Assembly (NCBI GenBank): GCA_003290465.1
Contig: CP030759.1
Span: forward strand, 1,178,001-1,242,000
DNA from: Candidatus Sumerlaea chitinivorans
GTDB lineage: Bacteria; Sumerlaeota; Sumerlaeia; Sumerlaeales; Sumerlaeaceae
Length of the DNA stretch: 64,000 bases
Direction: 5' to 3'
A program made the translations under genes and the position numbers. Shown piece by piece: positions 37,581-46,700 of the stretch. How positions within the stretch are numbered: position 1 is the first letter of the stretch; every line of letters begins with the position of its first letter. The notes under the pieces were generated by a model, which saw only the letters and a program-made list of their open reading frames with translations, did not search any database and was not told where the DNA came from.

Positions 37581-37958
37581 TGCAGAGCAAAAACAAATGC
37601 CGCCCCCCTCCCACCGCACCTGAGTTCACTGCAATAGATCTCAGTAGTCGGAGGTTTGGAAAAAGATCGCCCACGAAGATCTCATGGCGGAGGCAGCACG
37701 GAAATCCCTGACTGGGGTTGCGGCTCCACCGAAAAAGATTGGTAGAACAAAGTTCCTCCGTTACACTCGAGAATGGAGCCTTGATTTCGACAGACTGCGC
37801 AAATCTCCTTAACTCCATTGGTAAGGCTTACAGATCAACCTGCGCAATCACCCCTTATAACCGTTGAACAGCCTCTCGTCTCGTGGGACTCCCCTTCGGA
37901 CGAAGGAGACACCAGCTTTACTCTATAGCAGACGCGCAGTTGTTCGCCCACGCGTTCA
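37581..37958. other. Intergenic stretch, nothing recognised
   Basis: About 378 bases between the sigma factor terminator and the end of the aminotransferase gene. An 80-residue minus-strand frame (37576-37818) lies partly in the terminator and has no family resemblance. A CCTTCG/CGAAGG hairpin near 37900 has no T-run. Confidence 0.35.
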
Positions 37959-39098
37959 TCACGGCAGAGCATCGAGCAGTTGGTCGAGTTCCGACTCATC
38001 ATTGTAAAAATGCGGGGAGACCCGCAAGAAGCCCCGCCGAGCAGCAATGAGAATCTTGCGCTCCTGAAGTTGCTGAACGATTTCGGAAGGGGAGATCCCT
38101 TCCTTGATGAAACTCACAATTCCCGCGCGGCTGGCCACGTCTGTCGGTGTGATGATTGAGTATCCCTTTCTTCGAACCCCTTCGATTACATACTCCGTGA
38201 GCTCCTGAACTCTGGCACCGATTCGCTCGAGTCCCACGTCAAGAAGAAGGCGGAGAGAACTTCCTAAAGCATGAATGGTCATCAAGTTATGGGACCCTTC
38301 CTCAAAACGCCGCGCATCTGGCTTATACGGCTGATCGTAGTTGTCGTAATCCTGCGGATTGGCAAGACCACACCAACCACACATGTTCAGATTCAGCTCC
38401 GGGATCCGCGAGCGCCGCACGTAAAGAATACCACACCCCTCAGGCGCCAAGAGCCACTTGTGGCCATCTGCTGAGAGAAAATCGACAGGAATTTCCTGAA
38501 CGTCCAAAGGTAGAACGCCCAAGCCTTGGATAGCGTCCAAGAAGAACATCACGCCGCGCTCGGTACAAATCTGGGCCAAAGCTGCGATGTCGTTGCGCAC
38601 CCCCGTGCCATATTCCACCCATGAGACCGCGAGGAGACGGGTTCGCTCATCTATTGCAGCAATAACGTCATCCAATCGAAAACGGTAATCCGGCTGTTCA
38701 GCAACCAGTCGCAACTCAACGCCCCGCTCAGCCAGATTTCGCCAAGGGTGAACATTTGCGGGGAACTCATGGGCAAACCCAACAATGTTGTCACCGGGGC
38801 GCCAGTTAATCGAGTTCGCAATAATTAGGATCCCGTGCGTGGTGTTGTGGGTGAAACAAATATCGCGAGGTTCAGCATTGATAAGGCGAGCTGCAGCCTC
38901 CCGCGCCTGTGCCATTCCATGCAGCCATGCGGCATAGTTCGCCGGACCTTCCTCAGCAGCATCTCTGGCGAATTCTGTGATCGCCATCTGCGTGGAAACA
39001 GGGATAGGCGCCACACCTGCATGGTTGAGAAAAACGTACTGCTCCTTGATTGGAAACTCGCTTCTCAGATCGAACGGAAACTCAGTATTCTTGCTCAT
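37959..39098 (-). CDS. Class V PLP aminotransferase/cysteine desulfurase-like protein
   Basis: 379 residues of fold type I. The PLP lysine is Lys214 in SADGHKWLLAPEG, with Asp188 in FLDAIQGLG contacting the pyridine nitrogen. The N-terminal FLNHAGVAPIP is typical of the isopenicillin-N-epimerase/CsdA-like branch. No conserved cysteine-loop is obvious, so desulfurase activity is uncertain; a lyase or epimerase role is equally possible. Divergent from the epimerase gene by 173 bases. Confidence 0.87.
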   Translation of the reverse strand: MSKNTEFPFDLRSEFPIKEQYVFLNHAGVAPIPVSTQMAITEFARDAAEEGPANYAAWLHGMAQAREAAARLINAEPRDICFTHNTTHGILIIANSINWRPGDNIVGFAHEFPANVHPWRNLAERGVELRLVAEQPDYRFRLDDVIAAIDERTRLLAVSWVEYGTGVRNDIAALAQICTERGVMFFLDAIQGLGVLPLDVQEIPVDFLSADGHKWLLAPEGCGILYVRRSRIPELNLNMCGWCGLANPQDYDNYDQPYKPDARRFEEGSHNLMTIHALGSSLRLLLDVGLERIGARVQELTEYVIEGVRRKGYSIITPTDVASRAGIVSFIKEGISPSEIVQQLQERKILIAARRGFLRVSPHFYNDESELDQLLDALP

Positions 39099-39271
39099 AC
39101 AATCGTAAGAATCTAAGAGCTTGCGTGAATTGCAAGCGGGGAACGCGCTCCCATAGAGCCCTTCGCCTCAGAAACACTTCGCAGAAGTTGCATTTTGATG
39201 ATTGACATCGACCGATGGAGCCACTTGGAGAAATTTTAGTTTCAAAACAATGGGCTTAGACAAAATCTGCG

Positions 39272-40321
39272 ATGAAAGAATTCCCTGACGAGCTGTCGAC
39301 CGAACACGAATTAGAAGAGCTGCTGAGTGAGCCAACCCCCGAGACAGTTGAAATGTTTCGTCGCCTTTCAGGCGATCTGATGATTCTTGGTGCCTCAGGG
39401 AAAATGGGTCCTTCGCTTGCACGTATGGCGGCGAAAGCTGCCCGCCGTGCAGGTAATCCCATGCGAGTCATTGCAGTGGCCCGTTTCTCTGATCCTCAGG
39501 CCCGGACGCTCCTCGAGAACGATGGTATAGAAACCATCGCTGTTGATCTACTGGATTATGAACAGGTCCTTCGCTTGCCGCGCGCGAAGTATGTCCTGTA
39601 TTTAGTTGGGCGCAAATTTGGTAGGGCGGGCACGGAGACGTTGACGTGGGCAACGAATGCAGTTGTCCCTGCCTACTTGCTCGAAGCCTGCCGCGGCTCT
39701 TATGTCGTTGCGTTTTCGACCGGGTGTGTTTACCCCTTAGTACCCGTGCAGAGCCAAGGCTGTTCCGAGCAGGATCCGGCCGGCCCGGTTGGCGAATATG
39801 CGTGGTCGTGTTTAGCTCGGGAGCGTGTGTTCGAGTTTCTAAGTACGCGTTACGACACGCCTGTTCTCCTCTATCGCCTCAACTATGCCAATGCCGTACG
39901 TTATGGCGTGCTCACGGATCTGGCCACCACGATAGCGCGTGGCGAGCCGGTGGACCTGTCCGTAGTAGCTGTCAATCTGATCTGGCAGGGCGACGCGAAC
40001 AATTTTGCCCTGCGGTGCCTCGAGTTCGCAAAAGTTCCACCCGAGGTATTGAACATCACCGGACCTGAGAAATGGTGGATTCGCGACCTCGCTATGGAAA
40101 TCGGGCGTCTGATGAATAAGCCAGTGACTTTTTGCGGCTCCCCCACTGGTGTCGCGTATCTCAGTGATGCTTCGCGTGCCTGTGAACTGTTTGGTGCGCC
40201 TCGCGTCCCGATCCAAGTGGTTACTCGGTGGACCGCTCGTTGGGTAGCATCCGGCAAACCCATCTTAGGAAAACCAACCCACTTCCAAGTTACCGATGGT
40301 CAATTTCTCGATCCTGCATAA
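39272..40321 (+). CDS. NAD-dependent epimerase/dehydratase (extended SDR-like)
   Basis: 349 residues. The Rossmann motif DLMILGASGKMGPSLARMAA (residues about 31-50) carries the GxxGxxG dinucleotide-binding glycines. The expected catalytic Tyr region is AYSW-like (VGEYAWSCLARERVFEFL), where a Tyr precedes an Arg rather than the usual YxxxK lysine, so catalysis may differ. The C-terminal half is NAD-epimerase-like. It is followed 24 bases later by a DapA-like gene, and the two are probably an operon acting on the same small sugar or sugar-acid. Confidence 0.8.
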   Translation: MKEFPDELSTEHELEELLSEPTPETVEMFRRLSGDLMILGASGKMGPSLARMAAKAARRAGNPMRVIAVARFSDPQARTLLENDGIETIAVDLLDYEQVLRLPRAKYVLYLVGRKFGRAGTETLTWATNAVVPAYLLEACRGSYVVAFSTGCVYPLVPVQSQGCSEQDPAGPVGEYAWSCLARERVFEFLSTRYDTPVLLYRLNYANAVRYGVLTDLATTIARGEPVDLSVVAVNLIWQGDANNFALRCLEFAKVPPEVLNITGPEKWWIRDLAMEIGRLMNKPVTFCGSPTGVAYLSDASRACELFGAPRVPIQVVTRWTARWVASGKPILGKPTHFQVTDGQFLDPA

Positions 40322-40345
40322 ATTGTGAGGAGGAAATCTGCCCTT

Positions 40346-41419
40346 ATGTCGCTTCCCATGCCTGATTCGGAAGTTCTTGCCACGCTGCGCCGGGGGGTCG
40401 TGATTCCGGCAAGTCCGCTCGCTCTGGACGCGGAGAAAAGGCTCGATACGCGTCGTCAAACGGCCCTCATGCGCTATTACTGCGCAGCAGGCGCTGGCGG
40501 GGTTGCTGTAGCAGTGCACACCACGCAGTTTGAGATTCGAGACGCCGCAACTCGCATGTTCGAACAGGTGCTGGAAACCTGCTCGCGTGCGATCGATGAA
40601 GCCGGACGTGCCCAGCGCCGACGAATTGTAAAAATCGCAGGCGTGTGTGGGCGTACAACGCAAGCATTAGACGAAGCCCGCAAAGCTGCAGATTTCGGCT
40701 ACGACGCCGCACTACTCAGTCTTGCTGCTCTTCAGAATTCATCCGAGGAAGAGCTAATTCGGCATTGCCAAGCAGTGAGTCAGATCATTCCGCTCGTCGG
40801 TTTCTATCTTCAACCCGCCGTAGGGGGCAGAATCTTGCCCTTCTCATTCTGGCGTCGGTTCGTAGAAATAGAAAACGTCGTCGCTATCAAGATTGCCCCA
40901 TTCAATCGCTATCAGACGCTTGACGTCGTGCGAGCAGTTGCACTGGCCGGTCGGGATGAGGAAATTGCCCTCTACACGGGCAACGACGATAACATCATTG
41001 CGGATTTACTCACCCCATTTACGCTGCAAACCCAAGCGGGACCCGTGCGCCTACGCATTCGCGGTGGACTCTTGGGACAGTGGAGTGTTTGGACGCGCAC
41101 CGCGGTCCGGCTTCTCCATGAAATTCACGAGGCGTTGGCAACGTCAGACCACATCCCAATCAGCTTACTTGAAAAGAATGCCCAGCTAACCGATGCAAAC
41201 GCGGCCATCTTTGACGCTGCCCACGGTTTTGCCGGGTGCATCGCAGGCATCCACGAAGTCCTGCGACGGCAAGGGCTGCTCGAATTCACACATGCGTTGG
41301 ATGAGAAGGTTCAACTCTCGCCGGGGCAAGCGGAAGAAATCACTCGGGTGACGCGCGACTACCCGTGGCTCCCAGATGATGACTTCGTGAGTGCACACCT
41401 TGCCGAATGGCTCGACTGA
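40346..41419 (+). CDS. DapA/NanA-superfamily aldolase or dehydratase
   Basis: 357 residues from the ATG at 40346, preceded by GAGGAGG; a GTG at 40325 would add seven. It is longer than the 290-300 residues of DapA. The Schiff-base lysine is probably Lys182 in VVAIKIAPFNRYQ, and Tyr154 in VGFYLQPAVGG fits the catalytic tyrosine. The family includes dihydrodipicolinate synthase, N-acetylneuraminate lyase and keto-sugar-acid aldolases. Its neighbour, an NAD-dependent epimerase, makes a sugar-acid role more likely than lysine synthesis. Confidence 0.82.
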   Translation: MSLPMPDSEVLATLRRGVVIPASPLALDAEKRLDTRRQTALMRYYCAAGAGGVAVAVHTTQFEIRDAATRMFEQVLETCSRAIDEAGRAQRRRIVKIAGVCGRTTQALDEARKAADFGYDAALLSLAALQNSSEEELIRHCQAVSQIIPLVGFYLQPAVGGRILPFSFWRRFVEIENVVAIKIAPFNRYQTLDVVRAVALAGRDEEIALYTGNDDNIIADLLTPFTLQTQAGPVRLRIRGGLLGQWSVWTRTAVRLLHEIHEALATSDHIPISLLEKNAQLTDANAAIFDAAHGFAGCIAGIHEVLRRQGLLEFTHALDEKVQLSPGQAEEITRVTRDYPWLPDDDFVSAHLAEWLD

Positions 41420-41534
41420 GCTCAGACGCACGTTCTGAAGCGAAAATAGCCCCGGTCGGCGTCAGTCTCAAGCTGCCCCCACTAAAGCAGCAGGGATACG
41501 CAACTGGTGCATATAGCACGTTCGCCAATGAAGT

Positions 41535-41915
41535 TTATGGAGAGGGCACAGGAATGATGCGTTTGACTGAGACACGCGGGCGACCCGCGGGGACGTGTGC
41601 GGTCACGACCAACGATTGCGTGGTAGCCTCTGCTCCGTCATTAAGGAGTGAGACCTCCACCACACCGGATTCAAACTCAAATCGGCTGGTCTGTGTCGTC
41701 GCGCGATCGCTCGCGTGGGCTTGTACTGCGCACACTGCACCTCTTGCCAGCCACTCCGCCTGTGCGCGCTCGACGGCGGCCGCAACGCGCTTAACGCTAC
41801 GTACGTGAGACTCGGCAAGTCCGAACATAAGTATCGTCAGCACGGCAAGAGCCCCCACAAGGTAGAGCATCGTCGTGCCGCGCTGCGTTTTCAATTTGAC
41901 CTCGCTCGACCTCAT
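41535..41915 (-). CDS. Pseudopilin-like/GspK- or PilX-like protein
   Basis: 126 residues; AAAGGAGGAG precedes the ATG. The N-terminus is basic and then RGTTMLYLVGALAVLTILMFGL, a single membrane helix with a prepilin-like start but without the usual glycine-phenylalanine cleavage site. The remainder is soluble. It is the last gene of the type II secretion-like operon and overlaps the previous pseudopilin gene by one base (TGATG). Confidence 0.68.
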   Translation of the reverse strand: MRSSEVKLKTQRGTTMLYLVGALAVLTILMFGLAESHVRSVKRVAAAVERAQAEWLARGAVCAVQAHASDRATTQTSRFEFESGVVEVSLLNDGAEATTQSLVVTAHVPAGRPRVSVKRIIPVPSP

Positions 41916-42481
41916 CAGCGCTTCTCCTCCTTTCCTGCCCCAGTCAACGTCGCGGCCAAGGGGTCAGGCACTGCGTAAACTGTCAGCTGCTGGGTACTAT
42001 GAAAAGCGTCGAACCCATCGCGAGTGGCTATTTCTAATACGAATGCGCCCTCGCGCGTTTGAGACACCGAGACCGTTGTGAGATCCGATGCTAACCGCTG
42101 CTTGGCGATCGGGCGTCTGTCCGCTCCGTAACGCGTGCGTATTACGCCGAACGTCCCCTCAGGGTTTTGCGTGATCTGGTACTCACATCTTGGAGCAACG
42201 GGATCCGCCTGCTCGAGCACCAACAGACGTTTTTCAGTAGCGGACGTTTCCTGAAGGTGCCCTCGAATGGTCTTGTGGATGTCCGTACGCCATGCCTGCT
42301 CTAAGGTCACAAGTTCTTCCAAACGGAGTTGCTGGGCAGTCACCCCCCGCTCGAGGCGGATCGTCATGATAAACACGGAGAAGACGCTGCCCATGAGAAT
42401 TGCCATGGCAGCGATGACAATGAGCATCTCTATAAGCGTCACGGCCCGGTCAAATCGTTGCTTCAGCCAGTTCTTATTCAT
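41915..42481 (-). CDS. Type II secretion pseudopilin, GspJ-like
   Basis: 188 residues. The prepilin N-terminus is DRAVTLIEMLIVIAAMAILMG, where Ala replaces the usual Gly at the cleavage site and Glu sits at position 5 of the mature helix. A soluble domain follows. It overlaps the preceding pseudopilin gene by four bases (ATGA), so the two are translationally coupled. Size and position suggest a minor pseudopilin. Confidence 0.8.
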   Translation of the reverse strand: MNKNWLKQRFDRAVTLIEMLIVIAAMAILMGSVFSVFIMTIRLERGVTAQQLRLEELVTLEQAWRTDIHKTIRGHLQETSATEKRLLVLEQADPVAPRCEYQITQNPEGTFGVIRTRYGADRRPIAKQRLASDLTTVSVSQTREGAFVLEIATRDGFDAFHSTQQLTVYAVPDPLAATLTGAGKEEKR

Positions 42482-42915
42482 GGCTGCCTCCCTTGGTGTA
42501 GGCGTGTTGTCATGGTTACGCGCAAAGGACGATGCGGGAACGCCCCAAACATGCAGGATGCAGTTGCCGAAAGCTCCAGCATTCCGTGCTCGCGTCGTCG
42601 CACCCGCAACACGGTCTGTTCATTCGGGGCAAGGTCGGCTGCGGTCGGATTCGCAAAGGGATGTTCCCCTTCGGTGAGGGTTGCCAGACGCTCCGGCGAC
42701 GCGACTTTCCACCATTCAAGTTCGTTCTGAGCCAACACACTGAGCCTTAGGCGTTCTTGGCTCACCCGAGTCCCCATCAGTGCCCGCTCACCGATTGTTA
42801 GGAATGCCAGAAATCCGGCGCTGACAATCGCAGCGACGACAATCAGTTCAAGCAAGGTTATGGCGCGCGAGCGGTGCAGTGTCAGTTTGAGAAAGATTCG
42901 ACGTCTGCGTTCCAT
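42478..42915 (-). CDS. Type II secretion pseudopilin, GspI-like
   Basis: 145 residues from the ATG at 42915, which is preceded by AGAAGGAGG; a longer frame from 42942 contains that ribosome-binding site. The prepilin N-terminus is SRAITLLELIVVAAIVSAGFLAF, again with Ala before the helix. The C-terminal domain is short. It follows the second GspF-like pair by 17 bases. Confidence 0.8.
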   Translation of the reverse strand: MERRRRIFLKLTLHRSRAITLLELIVVAAIVSAGFLAFLTIGERALMGTRVSQERLRLSVLAQNELEWWKVASPERLATLTEGEHPFANPTAADLAPNEQTVLRVRRREHGMLELSATASCMFGAFPHRPLRVTMTTRLHQGRQP

Positions 42916-42932
42916 ATCGGCGGTCCTCCTTC

Positions 42933-43967
42933 TCACAGCCACTTATGCAACGTTTGGAAATGAGCAAAAATGCTTGCGACGTACGAGCCGACCAAGAGCC
43001 CGAGAACGCAAATAAGTGCGGGCTCGAGAAGGCGGTAAGCCACCTCGAGATTGCCAAAGTCTTCCAGACTGCGTGCCGCAAGCCTACGGAAATACTGCTC
43101 CACATTCTCGCGCTCCTCAGCGCGCTCCAAGAGCCAGACTTCGGATCTGGGGAACCACGAGACCTTTGCGAGTCCTCGAGAAAGTGGCGTTCCGTGCTCG
43201 ATCGCTTCGCGCAGTTCCTTCACGGTCTCGCCGACCAATGGCAAATCTGGCGTCTCGAGGATCGTGGCGAGCGCCTCGCGCAGGGGCACGCCCTCACTCA
43301 GCATAACATCCAGCATCGCCGAAAGGTGGTAGAGTCGCGCATGACGCAATGTACGACCATAGACGGGAAGGCGGAGCAAAAGGCGATCTGCGGTAGCTGA
43401 CCCTGGCCGAAAAACGCTAACAACGGTTAGCCCAACGCTGGTCAACCACACGAGCACGATGACCACCGTGAGGCAAAGCAAAGCGAGACGTACTGGCAAG
43501 AATCCGTGTAAATACGCCTCTCGCTGCCCTGTTGGGATGAATGCAAGAGCCACCTCCTGCAGCGGCCCGTACACGAACGCATAAAACACGACCGAGATAG
43601 CTGCAAGCAGCGTGAGAACTACCGCTGGGTAGACCAAGGCAGCCAAGAGAGCGTTCTGCAAACGACGCCGCATTTGAAGATACTCAAGGTATTTACTTAG
43701 GGCCTGTGGGAGCCGCCCACTGACTTCGCCAGCTCGAGTGATCGCGAGAAGGACAGGAGGTAATCGGTCGGCAACTCGTGCCAGCGCTTCGCTCAACGAC
43801 TGACCAGCTTGGAGACCATTACTTACCACGTCCAGCCTCTTACCAAGCGGACTCTGGCCAAGGCGCTCTTTCGCGCATCTCAGTGCGTCCGTCAGATCGA
43901 CTCCCACTGCCCCAGCTCCAGCCAGTTCACTGACGAGTAGCTCAATTTCCTTCCAGCGGTAAGACAT
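42933..43967 (-). CDS. GspF/PilC-like inner membrane protein (short member, second pair)
   Basis: 344 residues. Two GspF cytoplasmic domains (about 5-110 and 215-320) and three membrane helices (near 110-130, 160-190 and 320-344). LSEALARVADRLPPVLLAITRAGEVSGRL is the diagnostic GspF motif. Its N-terminus (WKEIELLVSELAGAGAVGVDL) and overall plan are closely like the protein encoded at 46701-47753, so the two are paralogues. In type II secretion and type IV pilus machines GspF is the platform that the ATPase turns. Confidence 0.88.
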   Translation of the reverse strand: MSYRWKEIELLVSELAGAGAVGVDLTDALRCAKERLGQSPLGKRLDVVSNGLQAGQSLSEALARVADRLPPVLLAITRAGEVSGRLPQALSKYLEYLQMRRRLQNALLAALVYPAVVLTLLAAISVVFYAFVYGPLQEVALAFIPTGQREAYLHGFLPVRLALLCLTVVIVLVWLTSVGLTVVSVFRPGSATADRLLLRLPVYGRTLRHARLYHLSAMLDVMLSEGVPLREALATILETPDLPLVGETVKELREAIEHGTPLSRGLAKVSWFPRSEVWLLERAEERENVEQYFRRLAARSLEDFGNLEVAYRLLEPALICVLGLLVGSYVASIFAHFQTLHKWL

Positions 43968-43977
43968 GGTTCACTCC

Positions 43978-45225
43978 TCACGTGTAAGGGATGCAGGTCA
44001 CAATTTTGAAAATGGCGAGGTAGACAGTGGTCGCGAGTCCAACACCGCTTAAGAGAACAATGCTGTGAGCAGAGATGCCGAGCGTGTGTGCGAGAGCATG
44101 CCGTTGCTTTACCCAAATCTCTAACTGGGCCCTTCCTGCGGTGAGCAGAACATTCGGCATGGAGTCTGAGCTCTGTGCACGAGCAAGCAGATTTGAGAAC
44201 TCTCTGGAAAGTTGCGGAACAATTGCGAACACTTCCTTCAGCGGCATACCGGACGCGAGTCGCTTCTCCAACTTAGGCAAAAATGCCCGCAACACAGGAT
44301 CGCGAGACGCCTGCACAGCAGCCCGCAGGGCCTGCTCTATCGACACGCCATACTTTAGGAATGTACCGAGAGTGAGCGAGAAGCGTATGAGCGCCTCTTG
44401 CCATGAAAACTCACGCAGCGGGCCGGCAATCGCGCGCACCATGCGACACGCGAGCGCACTTCGCCGATAAACGAAGTGCAGGACACGAATCGCCACTGCC
44501 AAGACGAGAACACCTACCACTACGTAGGACCACACGGCAAGCAACCCATAGGAGAACGGCCAAACCTTCGCCGGTGCCACATCGGACTGCAGGAATTCTT
44601 GTTCCAAAACGCTGAATCGCAAAAGGATCAGCCAAGAAACGGCGAGAAGAACGAGACCCTCGGAATATGCAAGTGCTAGGTGGCGATTTGCGCCAAACCT
44701 GGACGGACTCGAGAGAGCCGGCTCTGATAACATGCTGAGCGCGGCACTCAGTGAGTCGCCTTTTTCGGCAGTTGTGATGACTGCAAGATCTGAGCTCGGG
44801 AAGATTGCCGGTCGCTTGCTCAGCGCGTTGGACAGAGGCGCTCCTGTGCGGAGTTCAGCCGCTATCTCGGTGAAAACTTTCTTCATGGCCTGTGGCAGGT
44901 CGCTGTTGGCAAACCCCTCGGTGATGCGTGCGGGATCGCCCCCAAGCTCGATGCCATCGCGCAAGTAGCAATAATAGGCTCTTCGTAGCACCGCCACGCG
45001 ATACCGCGCATAGCGCGACTGTGCGAACAGGTGAATGTACATCACCCAAACAGTAAGCAGAAGCAGCGCTAAGCCAAAGCGCACCATCTGATCCGCAGTA
45101 CTCCTTGGCACACCCTCAACCTCTGTCGCTGCAGCAAGCACTTCTCTCCAAATGAAAACCGAACCGAGCGCGAGGGGCACAAACAGTATTGCCAGAACGA
45201 TCGAGGATTTCGCCTTCAACAACAT
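43978..45225 (-). CDS. GspF/PilC-like inner membrane protein (long member, second pair)
   Basis: 415 residues from the second ATG of a pair after GAGG (45225 or 45231); a longer frame to 45456 lies over gspE. Helices lie at about 10-28, 40-60, 185-215 and near the end, with two GspF cytoplasmic domains (YCYLRDGIELGGDPARITEG and FSLTLGTFLKYGVSIEQAL). It resembles the protein at 47764-48987, including the C-terminal hydrophobic end (VYLAIFKIVTCIPYT against IYLSLFSVVTIVPFE). It starts 49 bases after gspE and ends 10 before the short partner. Confidence 0.86.
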   Translation of the reverse strand: MLLKAKSSIVLAILFVPLALGSVFIWREVLAAATEVEGVPRSTADQMVRFGLALLLLTVWVMYIHLFAQSRYARYRVAVLRRAYYCYLRDGIELGGDPARITEGFANSDLPQAMKKVFTEIAAELRTGAPLSNALSKRPAIFPSSDLAVITTAEKGDSLSAALSMLSEPALSSPSRFGANRHLALAYSEGLVLLAVSWLILLRFSVLEQEFLQSDVAPAKVWPFSYGLLAVWSYVVVGVLVLAVAIRVLHFVYRRSALACRMVRAIAGPLREFSWQEALIRFSLTLGTFLKYGVSIEQALRAAVQASRDPVLRAFLPKLEKRLASGMPLKEVFAIVPQLSREFSNLLARAQSSDSMPNVLLTAGRAQLEIWVKQRHALAHTLGISAHSIVLLSGVGLATTVYLAIFKIVTCIPYT

Positions 45226-45274
45226 GGCCATCGCCTCGCGTGGAAAATTAGCTGGCCAGCCTGCGCCCCCATCC

Positions 45275-46540
45275 TCACGCCTCCCCCACGATGCGTCGGG
45301 CTTCAGCAAGTGTGATAAGGCCAGCAGCAACACACTGAAGAGCTGCCTTCCAAAGTGAGGTGGTCCCGCTTGCGAGCACCAGTTGGCGCAGCTCTGCTGT
45401 TGGGGCTTTGCGTACAATTGCCTCGCGAAGTGGATCGTCGGGCACGGAAACCTCAAAGCCAGCTCGACGCCCGCGATATCCCGTTTCCGAGCACGCTGGG
45501 CATCCCCCTACCTCGTACAAATGGTCTGGAATAGGAAGCCCTTCCCCCGCCCATAAGTTTTCCGTACCCGTTGCCGAAATCGGGCGCTTACATTGCGCGC
45601 ACAGCTGTCGAGCGAGCCGCTGGGCAACGACCCCAGAAATGGCGCCCGCCAGAAGAAATGGCTCAATCCCCATGTGCAAGAGACGGGCGTAAACCTGCGC
45701 TGTCGTGCCACTGTGAATCGTCGAAAGCACCAAATGACCGCTGAGGCCTGCTTGCATGACGGTGGCGGCTGTTTCCTCGTCGCGTATTTCCCCAACGACA
45801 ATCACGTCTGGGTCCATTCGCAGAAGAGTGCGAAGACCCGTGAGAAAGGTGAGCCCGCCCGTCGGATCGATCTGTGTCTGATTGACCCCATCTATCTCCT
45901 GCTCGATGGGATCCTCAAGAGTCGCGATATTCGGGATAAGGGGAGAACGATCGAGGAGAAAGCGCAGGGCTGCGTAGATCGAGGTGCTCTTGCCGCTGCT
46001 ACAAGGGCCGGTAAATAGTATGACACCGTGCGACCGAAGAAGGGCTCGCTGAAGCCGCCCCAAATCAGTCGCAGACAGGCCCAACTCTTCAAGTCGGCGA
46101 GGAGCGATCTGGGTAGGGAGCCGCAGGACAGCCTTCTCGCCGTGGAGGGTTGGCATGAACGCGGCCCGAAGCGCCAAGCCATCATCGTTTCCGAGCCGAC
46201 CGTCCTGCGGCAAACGCTTTCGATACGTAAGAACCTTCGCAAGCATTTTCAGGCGCGCTATGACGTTTTCGCCGCGCTTGCGCGACAATCTTGCGACAGG
46301 GATCAGTTGACCATCCACCCGGTAGCGGACGAGGTAATGATCTGGTCTTGCTTCCAAATGAATGTCACTTGCGCGCAACTCCTGAGCGGCGTTCAAGATC
46401 CTGTCCGTCAATTCGGGGACGGCCATTTCGTCTAAGGCCCCCAACTGTTCGATTTCTTGCTTCAGGAAAGCAAGAACCGTTGGCGGCTCATGCTGGTCCG
46501 CTTCTGCTGCCACTCTGTTTTCCTTCGTGATTTCCGTCAT
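45275..46540 (-). CDS. GspE/PilB-type secretion ATPase, short form
   Basis: About 421 residues from the ATG at 46540 (AAGGA upstream); longer frames to 46681 lack a good ribosome-binding site. The PilB/GspE core is intact: ASDIHLEAR near 58, Walker A GPCSSGKS at 178-185, DPIEQEIDGVNQTQIDP, the Walker B region DPDVIVVGEIRDEETA at 243-258 and the His box GHLVLSTIHSG. A zinc-binding tetracysteine is at 314, 317, 347 and 350. The N-terminal domains of full-length GspE are mostly absent. It is the only ATPase of the operon and sits between two GspF pairs. Confidence 0.92.
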   Translation of the reverse strand: MTEITKENRVAAEADQHEPPTVLAFLKQEIEQLGALDEMAVPELTDRILNAAQELRASDIHLEARPDHYLVRYRVDGQLIPVARLSRKRGENVIARLKMLAKVLTYRKRLPQDGRLGNDDGLALRAAFMPTLHGEKAVLRLPTQIAPRRLEELGLSATDLGRLQRALLRSHGVILFTGPCSSGKSTSIYAALRFLLDRSPLIPNIATLEDPIEQEIDGVNQTQIDPTGGLTFLTGLRTLLRMDPDVIVVGEIRDEETAATVMQAGLSGHLVLSTIHSGTTAQVYARLLHMGIEPFLLAGAISGVVAQRLARQLCAQCKRPISATGTENLWAGEGLPIPDHLYEVGGCPACSETGYRGRRAGFEVSVPDDPLREAIVRKAPTAELRQLVLASGTTSLWKAALQCVAAGLITLAEARRIVGEA

Positions 46541-46700
46541 ATCTTTAAGGTCCTTCGCCTGAGTGTTAGACGTCCAAGCCATGCGATTCGTTGACACTTG
46601 CCTCGCAATTGCTCTATCCCGCTCCAAATCCCCGTTCCTTGCTGCCGCTCCTCGCACACCTTGACTTCGCAAAGTTGGCAAATCGGTGGAGAATCCTGGT

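Noticed and set aside
37576-37818. 80-residue minus-strand frame in the gap after the sigma factor
   Set aside because: No family, no good ribosome-binding site, and it runs into the sigma factor terminator.
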